From CBDIDH01 sp965277595 (GTDB lineage Bacteria; Planctomycetota; Planctomycetia; Isosphaerales; Isosphaeraceae): a stretch of 64,000 nt of DNA. Position 1 is the stretch's first letter, and every line of letters starts with the position of its first letter. A program made the translations under genes and the position numbers. The stretch spans positions 3,472,001-3,536,000 of the forward strand of contig CBDIDH010000002.1 of assembly GCA_965277595.1 (NCBI GenBank), given 5' to 3'. Under the pieces are notes generated by a model that was given only the letters and a program-made list of their open reading frames with translations, did not search any database and was not told the DNA's origin. This document shows, piece by piece, positions 38,303 through 47,201 of this stretch.

Positions 38303-39804
38303 CGCGTCACTCCTTCGCCCTGGCGCGCGTGTCGCCAGCGCCTCAGCCCTTTCTTGACCCGATCGGTAAGCGTTCCCGAAGGAAGGTCGTCGACCGGAGT
38401 GACCGTCTCCCAGTCGAGAACTCCGCGAACGGCGGCTCTCCAGCTCGGCCGCCCTCGGAAAATCCGCGGTTCCGGCAGGTTCTCGCGGAGATCGCGACGA
38501 ACGTAGGCGAGGTCGGCAAGGCGTATTGACGTTCTCGGCCCGGCAAGCGGTATCGACGAGACGTGCTGGTCGCGGATAAGCTCCAGCGCGAGCGGATAGT
38601 CGGTACTCCAGTCTTCAAACTGGACCTCGACCAGACCATCGCCTCGCGGAACGATCGACCAGTTTCGTTCCGACCTCCAGCGCCACCATCGCGCGAAGTC
38701 GGTCAGGGTCGTCCGCCAGAGCAGCGACTCTCTCGCGACAACTTCCGCCAGCGCGGCGAGCACTTCGGGATGTCGGCCAAGGCGACGCTCGGGATGCCCG
38801 TACACAAAAGCCGGCTCGCCCCGGCCAATCTTCGCGGCCACGACCCGCGCCAGGTGGTCGGCGACGACATGCCCCCGCCGCGCTCCCGCCTCGAAGAAGA
38901 GGCCCTCGCAGATGGGATGAATCGGCACCTGAAGAACTCGGGAAAACCGCCCTTCCTTCGCTCGCCAGGGGTAGAAGGGGAAGTCGTCGAAGCCAAGCTG
39001 GAAGTCCGACGAGTAGAGATAACCAAGGTCTTCCAGCACATCATCAAGACCGGAATTCCAGCGACCGTGAGGCGCGGCGAATCCAGCGGGTTCGATACCC
39101 GATTCGCAGAGTGTTTGGTGTGCCCGGATCAGGTTTCGACGGTTCGCATCGTGGTCGCGATAGATCACGTGATAATGGCCGTGAGACTGCGTGTCAAACT
39201 GGCGAAGGTCGTCGAGAACGGCCGATTCGCCACCATACGCGTGCGTGCTCACGAAGTGGGTGCAGCAGTCGCCGATCGGCTCGCGCGCCTCGGCGAACCG
39301 GGCATAATCGTCGACCCCGGTCTCGTCCAGGTCCGCCCGGAAATTGAAGGCCGAGCGATAGGGAAAGGGAAAGGCCGCGAGCCGTGCCCAGATTCCGCCC
39401 GCCGCCGCGACGGCCTCGCGCACCTGGCGGACCAGGGTTTCACGGATCGGGGCCTTGGGCTGTCGGCCAATTCGTTCGGTCAGGGCATAACCGCCAATAT
39501 CCCAGGTCGCGAAGGCCGCGTGATGATCGACCATCGCCGCGAAGGGGTCGGGACCGGTTCCCGTCCGAAAGCGGTCAACGTCGATCGCGACGTGATCGGG
39601 CGAGAGCCGGGCGCGGACGGTCGCCGCCGAGACCTTGCGGCCGTCGAAAAGCACGAATTTTCCACCGCCAAAAGCGAGCTTGTGCGGGTCGTGAACCTCT
39701 CGATACGGCACGCCTTCCTGCGCCAGCGCGATCTCCAGGCCGGGTGGCGTCTTCCAGAGCAGAAGCGGTAGGCTCGGCAACGCTGTGCCCAGGTATTGCG
39801 TCAC
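38299..39804 (-). CDS. polysaccharide-deacetylase-like protein
   Basis: 501 residues from GTG 39804, whose GTGA overlaps the upstream stop; the frame is open further up but that lies within the methyltransferase gene. A NodB-like core is suggested by FNFRADLDETGVDDYARF (Asp pair) and QSHGHYHVIY (HxxxH-type metal site), plus GFAAPHGRWNSGLDDVLEDLGYLYSSDF, which parallels the R-x-P-x-G..D motif of carbohydrate esterase family 4. The N-terminal ~140 residues and C-terminal ~110 residues are unassigned. No signal peptide is seen, so it probably acts in the cytoplasm, unlike most CE4 enzymes. The substrate would be a glycan or glycolipid of this operon. Confidence 0.7.
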   Translation of the reverse strand: MTQYLGTALPSLPLLLWKTPPGLEIALAQEGVPYREVHDPHKLAFGGGKFVLFDGRKVSAATVRARLSPDHVAIDVDRFRTGTGPDPFAAMVDHHAAFATWDIGGYALTERIGRQPKAPIRETLVRQVREAVAAAGGIWARLAAFPFPYRSAFNFRADLDETGVDDYARFAEAREPIGDCCTHFVSTHAYGGESAVLDDLRQFDTQSHGHYHVIYRDHDANRRNLIRAHQTLCESGIEPAGFAAPHGRWNSGLDDVLEDLGYLYSSDFQLGFDDFPFYPWRAKEGRFSRVLQVPIHPICEGLFFEAGARRGHVVADHLARVVAAKIGRGEPAFVYGHPERRLGRHPEVLAALAEVVARESLLWRTTLTDFARWWRWRSERNWSIVPRGDGLVEVQFEDWSTDYPLALELIRDQHVSSIPLAGPRTSIRLADLAYVRRDLRENLPEPRIFRGRPSWRAAVRGVLDWETVTPVDDLPSGTLTDRVKKGLRRWRHARQGEGVTR

Positions 39805-40514
39805 GGTCGGTTGACTCCCGGCGCCTGGGCCGTCCAGAGGGTCATGAGCCGGGCACCCGGCAGAGTACGAAATAGCAGGCGATCGGCCTCGGCCCGTGAG
39901 AGAAGATATTCGACCTGCACGCTTTCGAACGTTTTCGCAAGGTTCTTGCGCAGGACCGAGGGCCAGAACCAACGCTCGCGTACCGGACCGCCGATTGGAT
40001 ACATCCATCGGCCCCGAACCTCGTCGATCCACTTCACCACCAGGTTCGGCAACCAGGGGCGTTGAGCGTTCCAAGACCCGGCGTTCTTGTCGATGATCGC
40101 CAGCAATCCGCCGGGGCGAAGAACGCGTCTCGCCTCGTCAAGAACCTCGTTGATCGTGGTCAGATGCTCAAAAACTTCGACGGCAATCACCGCGTCAAAC
40201 GCCTCTGAAGCGAAGGGCAGGCGACGCGCCGAGCCTCGAACGCGGTCAAGCCCCGGCGCTTCGTTGAGCATCGCCGCCGAGAGGTCAAGCCCGACCACCG
40301 AGGCCCCCGCCTCTTCAAAACGCCGGGCAAACCGCCCCTTGCCGCAGCCGAGATCCAGGACGCGAAGGCCCGGCAAAGGGTCCAGACAGGCCCGCAAGGC
40401 GCGTAGCCGAACGTCCGTCGCGTCAACGTCGCGTTTGAACCGCGATTGAAGCGCATCGAATCGGAGGTTGACCTCGGCTTCGTGGTCGCGAGGCGCGATA
40501 AGTATTTGGCTCAT
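39801..40514 (-). CDS. class I SAM-dependent methyltransferase
   Basis: 237 residues from ATG 40514, preceded by GGGAGG at five bases and overlapping the upstream stop as ATGA. Motif I is LRVLDLGCGKGRFARRF, followed by VVGLDLSAAML, RLPFASEAFDAVIAVEVFEHL and LRPGGLLAIID, a Methyltransf_11 pattern. Located among glycosyltransferases, it probably methylates a sugar hydroxyl or carboxyl of the surface glycan; that is inference from context. Confidence 0.85.
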   Translation of the reverse strand: MSQILIAPRDHEAEVNLRFDALQSRFKRDVDATDVRLRALRACLDPLPGLRVLDLGCGKGRFARRFEEAGASVVGLDLSAAMLNEAPGLDRVRGSARRLPFASEAFDAVIAVEVFEHLTTINEVLDEARRVLRPGGLLAIIDKNAGSWNAQRPWLPNLVVKWIDEVRGRWMYPIGGPVRERWFWPSVLRKNLAKTFESVQVEYLLSRAEADRLLFRTLPGARLMTLWTAQAPGVNRP

Positions 40515-41278
40515 CCGGCCCTCCCGGCGCGGAGGCGCTCGCGATGCTTCCAGTGTCTCACCGCGACGGAGAACCCTGAAAGTCCGCAAAAGGCCAGACC
40601 CTCCAGGCCGTCGCGAAAGCCCTGTTTACCGAGGTAAAGCTTGACGAAAGTCCAGGCCGGACGCGCGGTCAGGTCAGCCGCCCGGCAAGGTCGCCCTTCA
40701 CGCTCGAACTTGATCGCCTCAAGGGTCGTATATTCGTTGATCTTGCGAAGAAAGGTCTCCATGTCGGGGATGGTTCGGTGTCGCAAGGGATTGGCGAGCA
40801 AGCCGGCCGTTCCGTTCAGGGTTACGGTCTCGTGAACAGCGCCGATCCATCGGCCGGAATCGCGGCGAAAGAGCCGTAGGGGGCGGTCGTGTTGCGTTCC
40901 CGAGAACCGGAACGGTCGGCCGAGGATCACGCTCCGGATCGGAACACGATAGCCGGTGTGTGGGGCGTTGGGATCAGCGATCACGCGGCGGATCTCGGCG
41001 GCGAGCGCGGGGGTGGAACGTTCGTCGGCGTCGACGGCGAAGACCCAGGCGCCGGTCGCCAGCGCGAGCCCGGCGTTGCGCTGGCTGGCGAAATCGTCAA
41101 AGGGGCGAAGGGCGACCCGGTCGGCCTCGCATCGGGCGATCGACTCGGTCGCGTCGGTGCTTGCCGGATCAACGATGACGATCCGTTCGTCGGCCCAGGA
41201 GACCGAGGTCAGGCAATCGGAGAGGTTCTCGGCCTCGTTGCGGGCGAGGATCAGGACGGAGACGCGAGTTTCAAGCAC
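40511..41278 (-). CDS. glycosyltransferase family 2 (WaaE/KdtX-like)
   Basis: 255 residues from GTG 41278 with GGAAGG upstream; the start overlaps the CDP-alcohol transferase stop by eight bases. GT-A signature: VSVLILARNEAENLSDCLTS at the N-terminus, IVIVDPASTDATESIA, then FAVDADERSTPALAAEIR (the metal-binding DxD-like DADE), and the RLFRRDSGRWIGAVHETV segment typical of lipopolysaccharide-core beta-glucosyltransferases of the WaaE type. Where the classic motif has VDSGSTD this protein has VDPASTD. It would add a hexose to a lipid-linked core. Confidence 0.85.
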   Translation of the reverse strand: MLETRVSVLILARNEAENLSDCLTSVSWADERIVIVDPASTDATESIARCEADRVALRPFDDFASQRNAGLALATGAWVFAVDADERSTPALAAEIRRVIADPNAPHTGYRVPIRSVILGRPFRFSGTQHDRPLRLFRRDSGRWIGAVHETVTLNGTAGLLANPLRHRTIPDMETFLRKINEYTTLEAIKFEREGRPCRAADLTARPAWTFVKLYLGKQGFRDGLEGLAFCGLSGFSVAVRHWKHRERLRAGRAG

Positions 41279-42305
41279 GTCGGACCGCCTTCCACGCCGC
41301 GCCCAGGAGCGTTCGGGCGGGATAATACAGGGCGTAGGCCGCGAGCGCGGCGTCGAGTCGGCCAGCGGCGGCAAGGACGATCCAGAGATGCCAGCGGACA
41401 TCGGCATGACCCGCCAGGCGAAAGGCGTCCTGAAACCGGGACCGAGGCTTTCGCGCGGCCGCTCCGCTGCCTTCAATTCGCGAACCGACGTCCATCGTGC
41501 CGATGAGAAAGACATACTTTCCCGAGGCGTAAAGCATCCCCACGAGCAGCCAGCCGACGGCCCCCGTCCGGCCAAACGCCGCCCAGGCAATCGCCGCGTG
41601 AAGTGAGAGATCGCAAAGTTCATCCAGCCAGGCGTCGAGCCAGCGCCCGAAGGCCGAGGCGGTCCCCTGAAGCCGGGCGAGATGGCCGTCGGCGGTGTCG
41701 AGAACCAGGGCCAGGGCCAGGGCACCGGCCGTGACGAGCCTCGCCGTCCAACTTAATAGGCCCGAGGCAACCAGCGCCGAGGCCGTGAGCATCAGGGCCG
41801 CCGATGCCAGAGTCACCGCGTTCGGCCGGACGCGAGTCGGCGCCAGCAACCGGGCGAGGAACCGGGCGGGACCGATCGCCCAGAACCGGCCGAGTGGCTG
41901 ATAGGTCTGGCGTCGGATCAACTCGTCGGTGGCCGAGGCGATCGCGGCGGGGCGGTCGAGCCGCCAGATCACGGCGGACTCAGGATCTTTCCCCTTGCGC
42001 AAGGCCCGGCGCAGTCGACCGGGATCGTACAGACGATCGGCTCGCAAGACGGCGGCCCCTTCGGTCGGCGGGCCACTGGCAAGGAGAAATCGACCGATCG
42101 GCCGCGCGGAGAGTGACGCCGCGAAGGTTGAATGTTCCTCGGGCCGGGCGTGAACCGTTACCCGATCGAGGCTGGACGAGACGGATTGAGCAACATCGAG
42201 GAGGTGATCGAGAACCGTGCGCCCCTGCACCTGTTCGCCGGCAAGCGGGCCGCTCGGGCCGCGCGGGCGGGCGTCAATCACCAGGTCGCGGGGTCTTCGG
42301 TCCAT
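41271..42305 (-). CDS. CDP-alcohol phosphatidyltransferase-family membrane protein with degenerate nucleotidyltransferase-like N-terminus
   Basis: 344 residues. Residues 203-228 match the family signature D-x2-D-G-x2-A-R-x8-G-x3-D-x3-D exactly (starting DTADGHLARL), with about five to six membrane helices around it. These enzymes join a CDP-activated lipid or polyol to an alcohol such as inositol, glycerol or a polyol phosphate. The soluble N-terminal ~130 residues have an arrangement like the fused cytidylyltransferase of inositol-phosphate cytidylyltransferase/DIPP-synthase proteins (VLRADRLYDPGRLRRALR), but the GxGxRL nucleotide loop is missing. AAGGAGG precedes the ATG. It lies between two GT2 genes. 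Confidence 0.82.
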   Translation of the reverse strand: MDRRPRDLVIDARPRGPSGPLAGEQVQGRTVLDHLLDVAQSVSSSLDRVTVHARPEEHSTFAASLSARPIGRFLLASGPPTEGAAVLRADRLYDPGRLRRALRKGKDPESAVIWRLDRPAAIASATDELIRRQTYQPLGRFWAIGPARFLARLLAPTRVRPNAVTLASAALMLTASALVASGLLSWTARLVTAGALALALVLDTADGHLARLQGTASAFGRWLDAWLDELCDLSLHAAIAWAAFGRTGAVGWLLVGMLYASGKYVFLIGTMDVGSRIEGSGAAARKPRSRFQDAFRLAGHADVRWHLWIVLAAAGRLDAALAAYALYYPARTLLGAAWKAVRRA

Positions 42306-42411
42306 CGGTCGCTCGCCTCCTTGCTGACTTCACCGAGTCGGCATCCATCTGGGGCGATTCCTTCGCCACCTCGGGATGTTCGGTCAACGCATCTCGAACC
42401 GATCGAACGTC

Positions 42412-43368
42412 TTACCAGCGAAACTGTCGGAAAAAGGCTTCTTGCCGCGATCCCCACGACCCCCGGCCGACTTCCATCGCCCTGCGCGCGGCAAGCACGG
42501 GCCCGATCCGACGAAGCGCCTCGATCGTCGCCCCGGCGAAGCCAGAGCGTCGCATGGCCAGGGCGTGCGCGAACCGAACAGGAAGCCAGGCGAGATGATT
42601 CAAGAGGCGAGGACCACTGAGGTTTTTCCAGGCAAAGATCAGTGAGTTTCGCGCGGCGAGTCGGTCGCACCCCGATCGACCAAAGGCCGGGCCGAAAGCC
42701 CCGAAGCCCCGGTGATAGGCGATCGACTCGGGCACATAATATCCCTTCCAGCCAGCCATCCAGCCGCGAAAACCGAGGTCGAGGTCTTCAATCCTGCCCG
42801 GGAAAAAGATCGGGTCATAACCCCCCAGCGCCAGGAATTTCCGGCGATCCACCGCGAGCACGGGACCGGCCGCGGCGGTCAGGTCGGCCTTACTGATGAC
42901 CTCTTCGTGACCCGGAACGCGGCTCATCCCCTGCACCAGGCCGAATCGCGTTCGAACCCGCGTCCGCATCCCCTCATACTCGTGGCCGTCGAAGGTCCAG
43001 CAAAGAGGCCCGGAGAAGAGGGCGTCGGCATGGTCATTCAAGGCGTCGAGTAGTGGTCCGACCGCGTTCGGGTCGAGCTTGACGTCGTTGTTCAGGAGCA
43101 GGACGACCGGCTCGTCCACGCGTTCGAGCACGCTGTTGAACGACGCCAGGCCCCGGTTCGGCTCGCGCCAGACGCGGAGGTCGGGCCAATTTCGCCTGAG
43201 ATAATCGACCGAATCGTCGGTCGAATCATTATCGACGACCGAGACCTGGCAAGGCACCGGCGCCCTGGCCGCGGCCACGACGACCGAGGGGAGGCATTCG
43301 CCCAGCAGTGCCTGGCCGTTGTAGTTGAGAACGAGGATGTGCGTTCGGTCGGCACCCACGGGCTCCAT
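42412..43368 (-). CDS. glycosyltransferase family 2 (rhamnosyltransferase-like)
   Basis: 318 residues, first gene of the surface-glycan operon. GT-A motifs: HILVLNYNGQALLGECLPS, VSVVDNDSTDDSVDYLR, VVLLLNNDVKLDPNAV (the N-D-V metal-binding stretch seen in rhamnosyltransferase-type GT2), and PGRIEDLDLGFRGWMAGWKGYYVPESIAYHRG with the catalytic ED(L)D-like acid. The C-terminal part is basic and likely membrane-associated. A promoter (43411-43439) lies just upstream. The 106-base gap to the next gene contains no additional frame. Confidence 0.87.
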   Translation of the reverse strand: MEPVGADRTHILVLNYNGQALLGECLPSVVVAAARAPVPCQVSVVDNDSTDDSVDYLRRNWPDLRVWREPNRGLASFNSVLERVDEPVVLLLNNDVKLDPNAVGPLLDALNDHADALFSGPLCWTFDGHEYEGMRTRVRTRFGLVQGMSRVPGHEEVISKADLTAAAGPVLAVDRRKFLALGGYDPIFFPGRIEDLDLGFRGWMAGWKGYYVPESIAYHRGFGAFGPAFGRSGCDRLAARNSLIFAWKNLSGPRLLNHLAWLPVRFAHALAMRRSGFAGATIEALRRIGPVLAARRAMEVGRGSWGSRQEAFFRQFRW

Positions 43369-43410
43369 CCCTCGGGCCTGACACGGTTTCTCACTCCAGA
43401 ACCGTCGCCT

Positions 43411-43439
43411 ACCATACGAGCACCCCGACGATCGGTCAA
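43411..43439 (-). promoter_or_regulatory. sigma70-type promoter of the surface-glycan operon
   Basis: Minus-strand TTGACC (43434-43439), a 17-base spacer and TATGGT (43411-43416) lie about 45 bases upstream of the first GT2 start. Prediction by eye. Confidence 0.5.
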
Positions 43440-43524
43440 GCCCGGCCGGACTTGACCAGACCGCCGCGATGTGGACGAAGAAACAAAGGACGCGTCCTTT
43501 TCTTCCTCGTTCCTCGCTCAGACG

Positions 43525-44484
43525 TCACGCTTGCGGCACGTACTCTGCCCCTCGGAGGGTTTCCAGAAGCTTCTTCGTGGCGAGGATGCCGTCGGGCTCG
43601 GAAAGCTGGCTCCCTTCGTACTCGATGCCGACGAAGCCGTGATAACCGGAGTCAGTGACGATCTTGAGGATGCGGGCGAAGTCAAGGGTCGCCTCGCGCC
43701 CCGAGTCATTGAAGCTGTAGCTCTTGGCCGAAACCCCCTTGGCGTGGGGCATCATCCGGGCGATCGCGTCGTAAACGTCGATCGAGTAACGTCCGCGCTT
43801 GTCTTTCGGAAAGTTTCCGAAGTCGGGCAGAGTGCCGAAGTTCGGCTTGCCGACCGCCTTGATCAGCGCGAGCAAGGCATCGGGATCGCTCGACGGTCCG
43901 CCGTGGTTCTCGCAAATGATGTTGATCTTGTTCTTCTGACCATATTCGGCGAGCGCTCCACAACCATCAGCGGCGGCCTCGGTCTTGTGCAAGCCGTAGT
44001 TACTCCCCGTGTTGACGCGGATCGAGTGGCAACCCAGGCTCGCGGCGGCGTCGACCCAAGCCTTGTGGTTCTCGACCGCCTTGGCTCGCCGCGTCTTGTC
44101 CTCGGCCGAGAGGTCTCCCTCGCCGTCGATCATGATGAGGACGCAGGTGATGCCGTGGTCGTCGGCCCGGTGTTTCAGATCCTTCAGATAGGTGGAATCG
44201 TGGGCCTTGTCCTTAAAAAACTGATTGACGAACTCGATACCTTCGATCCCGTAACGCTCCCGGGCGAGTTTGGGGAAATCGAGGTTCGTGATCTGCTTGG
44301 TGAAAAGAGCCTTGTGGAGCGACCACTCGGCGAGCGAGATCTTGAAGTCACCGATCTTGCCGGCCGGGGGATTGCCCGTGACGTCGGCAGCCCTCGCGAG
44401 CTTCCAGGGTGCAAGAGCGACAGCCAGGCCGCCGACAATCGATCGCTGGAGGAACTGTCTTCGGCCTTGATTTTGGATGGTCAT
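43525..44484 (-). CDS. Tat-exported xylose-isomerase-like TIM-barrel protein
   Basis: 319 residues. The N-terminus has a twin-arginine signal (GRRQFLQRSIVGGLAVALA, cleavage near ARA-AD). The barrel is seen in IEGIEFVNQFF, GITCVLIMIDGEGDL, SIRVNTG, INIICENHGG, FGTLPDFGNFP and GFVGIEYEGS, placing Glu, Asp/His and Glu of the sugar-isomerase metal site. Exported family members are common in planctomycetes and unusual elsewhere. AAAGGG precedes the ATG. The gene stands alone between the glycan operon and the J-domain gene. Substrate unknown. Confidence 0.8.
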   Translation of the reverse strand: MTIQNQGRRQFLQRSIVGGLAVALAPWKLARAADVTGNPPAGKIGDFKISLAEWSLHKALFTKQITNLDFPKLARERYGIEGIEFVNQFFKDKAHDSTYLKDLKHRADDHGITCVLIMIDGEGDLSAEDKTRRAKAVENHKAWVDAAASLGCHSIRVNTGSNYGLHKTEAAADGCGALAEYGQKNKINIICENHGGPSSDPDALLALIKAVGKPNFGTLPDFGNFPKDKRGRYSIDVYDAIARMMPHAKGVSAKSYSFNDSGREATLDFARILKIVTDSGYHGFVGIEYEGSQLSEPDGILATKKLLETLRGAEYVPQA

Positions 44485-44568
44485 GAGTCAACCCTTTCGA
44501 TAAAGTGACAGGGAAAGGCAGTTCAACGTCGCAAATTGATGCGTTTCTGGCACGACTGACCCGACACG

Positions 44569-45069
44569 ATGACACTGATCGACCAGCACCTTGACGTCCT
44601 CGGGCTCAAGCGAGGGGTCTCGAAGGCAGACCTGAAATCGGCCTACCGGGCCTTGATTCGGGTCTCACACCCCGATAAGTTTCCGCACGACGACGCCTTG
44701 AAGACTCAGGCCGAGGAACGGACGAAACGCCTGAACGAAGCGTACACGTTCCTGACCAGAAATTTCGAGCAAATTTCCCAGGCCGAAAACCAGCGGCCCG
44801 AACCGACCGAGATCCCGACCGGCCGAATCCGTACCGAGGACGAGAAACGCCGGCGGGACGCCGAGTATCAGCGTCGGAAAGCCCTCCGCGAAGCCACCGA
44901 AGCGCTCAGGCTCAGGCAAGACGCTCAAATTCGTCGCGACAAACAGACGCGCATCCTGGGTATCGCCTTTGTCATTCTCCTGATCTTGTACATTGCCTAC
45001 ACCCGGAACCACCCGACCCACCCCGGCTGGGTCGAGACGCCCGCCGAAGTGGTCGAGGAAGAACCTTGA
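44569..45069 (+). CDS. J-domain protein with C-terminal membrane anchor
   Basis: 166 residues. The J domain (about 4-65) contains the conserved HPD triad in RVSHPDKFPHDDALK, followed by RTKRLNEAYTFL. A charged helix follows (RKALREATEALRLRQDAQIRRDK), then one hydrophobic segment near the C-terminus (ILGIAFVILLILYIAY, about 132-147). It should stimulate DnaK-type chaperone ATPase activity at the membrane, with the J domain in the cytoplasm. It lacks the Gly/Phe and zinc regions of classical DnaJ, so it is a class III J protein. Convergent with the next isomerase gene. Confidence 0.82.
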   Translation: MTLIDQHLDVLGLKRGVSKADLKSAYRALIRVSHPDKFPHDDALKTQAEERTKRLNEAYTFLTRNFEQISQAENQRPEPTEIPTGRIRTEDEKRRRDAEYQRRKALREATEALRLRQDAQIRRDKQTRILGIAFVILLILYIAYTRNHPTHPGWVETPAEVVEEEP

Positions 45070-45091
45070 GCCGCCGATCCATCCGTTGTTT

Positions 45092-45916
45092 TCAACCGTA
45101 GACCACACCCTGATCGTCCAGCGCCTGTTTCAAGGCCCGCGCCGCGTCGCCGAACCGCTCGGGACCGGTGAATCCATAGCTTTGCTCGGCGACGATGAGG
45201 TGAGGTTCGAGAACGCAGAAGCCGTCGAATCCGTGCGCGACGGCGTCGGGAATCAGCCTGGGAATCTGGCCCTGGCCAGCGCCCGCGGGTACGTTCTTGT
45301 GCGTGGCGACGTCAAAATCCTTGACGTGGAAGTGGCCGACCCGAGCGCGAAGCATCGTCCAGGCTTCCGCGACGTCCTGGCCGACTTCCAGGTAATTCGC
45401 CGGGTCAAACGCGTGGGAAAGACTCGTGGAATCGACCGATTCAAGGATGTCCAGAACGCGTCCGGCGGTGTCGCCGTAAATGCCCTTCTCGTTTTCGAGA
45501 AAGAGGGTGATTTTCCGATCCGAGGCGCGTCGGGCCAGTTCGGCCATGCGCTGAAGGACCTCGACGCGGTGCGTTGAGGGATCGTCGCCAGGGGGCATGT
45601 AGAAGCTGAAGATGCGGATGCGAGGACATTGATACGTCTCGGCGATCGAGAGGGCTTTTTCGAACCGTTGAAGGTGCGGTTCAAACGGTTCGTTGATCTT
45701 GATCTTGCCGATCGGCGATCCAATCGCGCTGAGGCCAAAACCGCGAGCTTTCAGCAGGCTTTGAAATTCCGCGTGCTGGGCCTCGGTCAGGTCGAGGACG
45801 TTGACGCCGTGAATCGCCCGGAATTCGATATGGCGGATGCCGTGGCTCGTCAAAACGTCAACCTGTTCCACGGGGTCGCGAGAGATCTCGTCGGCGAAGG
45901 CGCTCAGGCGGATCAT
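45092..45916 (-). CDS. sugar phosphate isomerase/epimerase-like TIM-barrel protein
   Basis: 274 residues starting MIRLSAFADEIS, the usual first strand of this family (ATG 45916; ATG 45925 is three codons earlier). Metal-site strands visible: IRHIEFRAIHG, IRIFSFYMP, ITLFLENEKG, SHAFDPANY, RVGHFHVKDFD and GFCVLEPHL. No signal peptide. It is the fourth TIM-barrel isomerase-like protein in this window and is not in an obvious operon. Sugar or inositol-derivative isomerisation is likely; the exact reaction is unknown. Confidence 0.82.
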   Translation of the reverse strand: MIRLSAFADEISRDPVEQVDVLTSHGIRHIEFRAIHGVNVLDLTEAQHAEFQSLLKARGFGLSAIGSPIGKIKINEPFEPHLQRFEKALSIAETYQCPRIRIFSFYMPPGDDPSTHRVEVLQRMAELARRASDRKITLFLENEKGIYGDTAGRVLDILESVDSTSLSHAFDPANYLEVGQDVAEAWTMLRARVGHFHVKDFDVATHKNVPAGAGQGQIPRLIPDAVAHGFDGFCVLEPHLIVAEQSYGFTGPERFGDAARALKQALDDQGVVYG

Positions 45917-46115
45917 GATCGGCATTCTCGGGGCGTAAACGGCGGGTGGAAGGGTTAATGAACGTCCCTCATGGTAACAAGGCTCGGGAAAACCGCCAGC
46001 GTCCGGTGGTTCCAAGCTTCGGGGCGCGATACGATACGGCTGGGGCGGTCGATTGCGATAGGCCGACACATCCGATCTCCGACTTCACGACCCAGAACCA
46101 GGCAGGTGCCTCACG

Positions 46116-46580
46116 ATGTCCGTGACCGTCTCCGCGATTGTCTGGCCGTTGCTGATTTACTGGCTTGTCTTCTTCGTCGCCTGCTACATCGCCTGCGAGA
46201 TTGGCCAGGACCAGTTTTATGATGAGGTCACCCCGAACGTCGGCCTCAAGGTGGGTCTCGGCTCGTTGATCCTCGCGGCGCTGGCGACCTGGATCAGGCC
46301 ATCGTTTGAGACGATTCTGACGACGAACATTGCCTGGGCCGTGCTTCAAGGGATCGTCTGGTTTTTGGTGTTCATGTTTATTTTTCAGTTTCACCCGTGG
46401 CACGCGCTGGCGATTGGACTTGTCTCGATGGTCTTGATTTCCGGGCTGGCGACGATGGGCGTGGAAAGCCTGACAAAGACCGGTCCCGCGGCCCCCGCGG
46501 CCCGATCGCGAACGAATAATGAACCGCTACGCAGGTCGTTGAACGCGCTGCCGGCTGGAAAGGCCGCAACGAAGAAGTAA
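46116..46580 (+). CDS. membrane protein of unknown function
   Basis: 154 residues with three to four hydrophobic segments (VSAIVWPLLIYWLVFFVACYI, LKVGLGSLILAALATW, VLQGIVWFLVFMFIFQF and ALAIGLVSMVLISGL) and a basic cytoplasmic tail. A short acidic loop DQFYDE follows the first helix. I recognise no family. It is separated from the next gene by about 180 bases in which I see no feature. Confidence 0.6.
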   Translation: MSVTVSAIVWPLLIYWLVFFVACYIACEIGQDQFYDEVTPNVGLKVGLGSLILAALATWIRPSFETILTTNIAWAVLQGIVWFLVFMFIFQFHPWHALAIGLVSMVLISGLATMGVESLTKTGPAAPAARSRTNNEPLRRSLNALPAGKAATKK

Positions 46581-46759
46581 GGACCGGAAGGGGCCGCTTG
46601 CATCATCCTGAACCTTCGACCCTTTCTGACGTAGGAGAGGTAACTTCCGTCAACACCGGCCGTCGTCTTGATTCGTGAAGGTCCGCGGATCAGTTTTATC
46701 TTCTGGTGGGGTCTTCGTTGGTTTGCCTCGATCCGACAAAAATTCGGGGAGAACGCTTT

Positions 46760-47191
46760 ATGTCCACGAAGTACGTGACGCATCAGTTCGCCCATGCGGA
46801 GACGCTCGATCGCGCGGAGCGCTGGCTTCGACAGATCGGCATCGAGCCGGATCGGATCGAGGTGCATCGAGAGGGGATTCCCTGGATCTCGGTCCTGGCC
46901 ACGTCGGAGCAGATGGCCGAGGTGGAGATGATCTTCAAGGCGGCCGAGTTGAATGATCCCGACGGCTGGCCGAGCTTCTGGGATCTGGCCAAGTTCCCGC
47001 ACCCGCACGTTGACCCAACCGCGGATGACCCGGTGACCGCCTCGACAGTCGTGAACGCGGGGCCATCACCGGTCGGCTGGCATTCGCCCGAGGTCGCGGA
47101 CACCTCTGTTGAGCCCAACGCTCTTATCGAAACCTGGGACGTGAATACCCGGTTTGGCACCGGTTCGCCGCCGAAGTTTGGAGGGAGTTGA
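46760..47191 (+). CDS. hypothetical protein, unknown function
   Basis: 143 residues from ATG 46760, which has GGGGAGA eight bases upstream. The first ~75 residues look like a small alpha/beta domain (HAETLDRAERWLRQIG, RIEVHREGIPWISVLA, EQMAEVEMIFKAAE), reminiscent of a ferredoxin-like fold; the rest is Pro/Ser-rich and probably disordered. Convergent with the DUF4349 gene. No family recognised. Confidence 0.6.
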   Translation: MSTKYVTHQFAHAETLDRAERWLRQIGIEPDRIEVHREGIPWISVLATSEQMAEVEMIFKAAELNDPDGWPSFWDLAKFPHPHVDPTADDPVTASTVVNAGPSPVGWHSPEVADTSVEPNALIETWDVNTRFGTGSPPKFGGS

Positions 47192-47201
47192 CCGAGTGCG
47201 G

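Noticed and set aside
43525..46580. Calling the isomerase-like genes and the J-domain gene one operon
   Set aside because: The genes alternate in strand, and the convergent gaps are very short, so they cannot be a single transcript.
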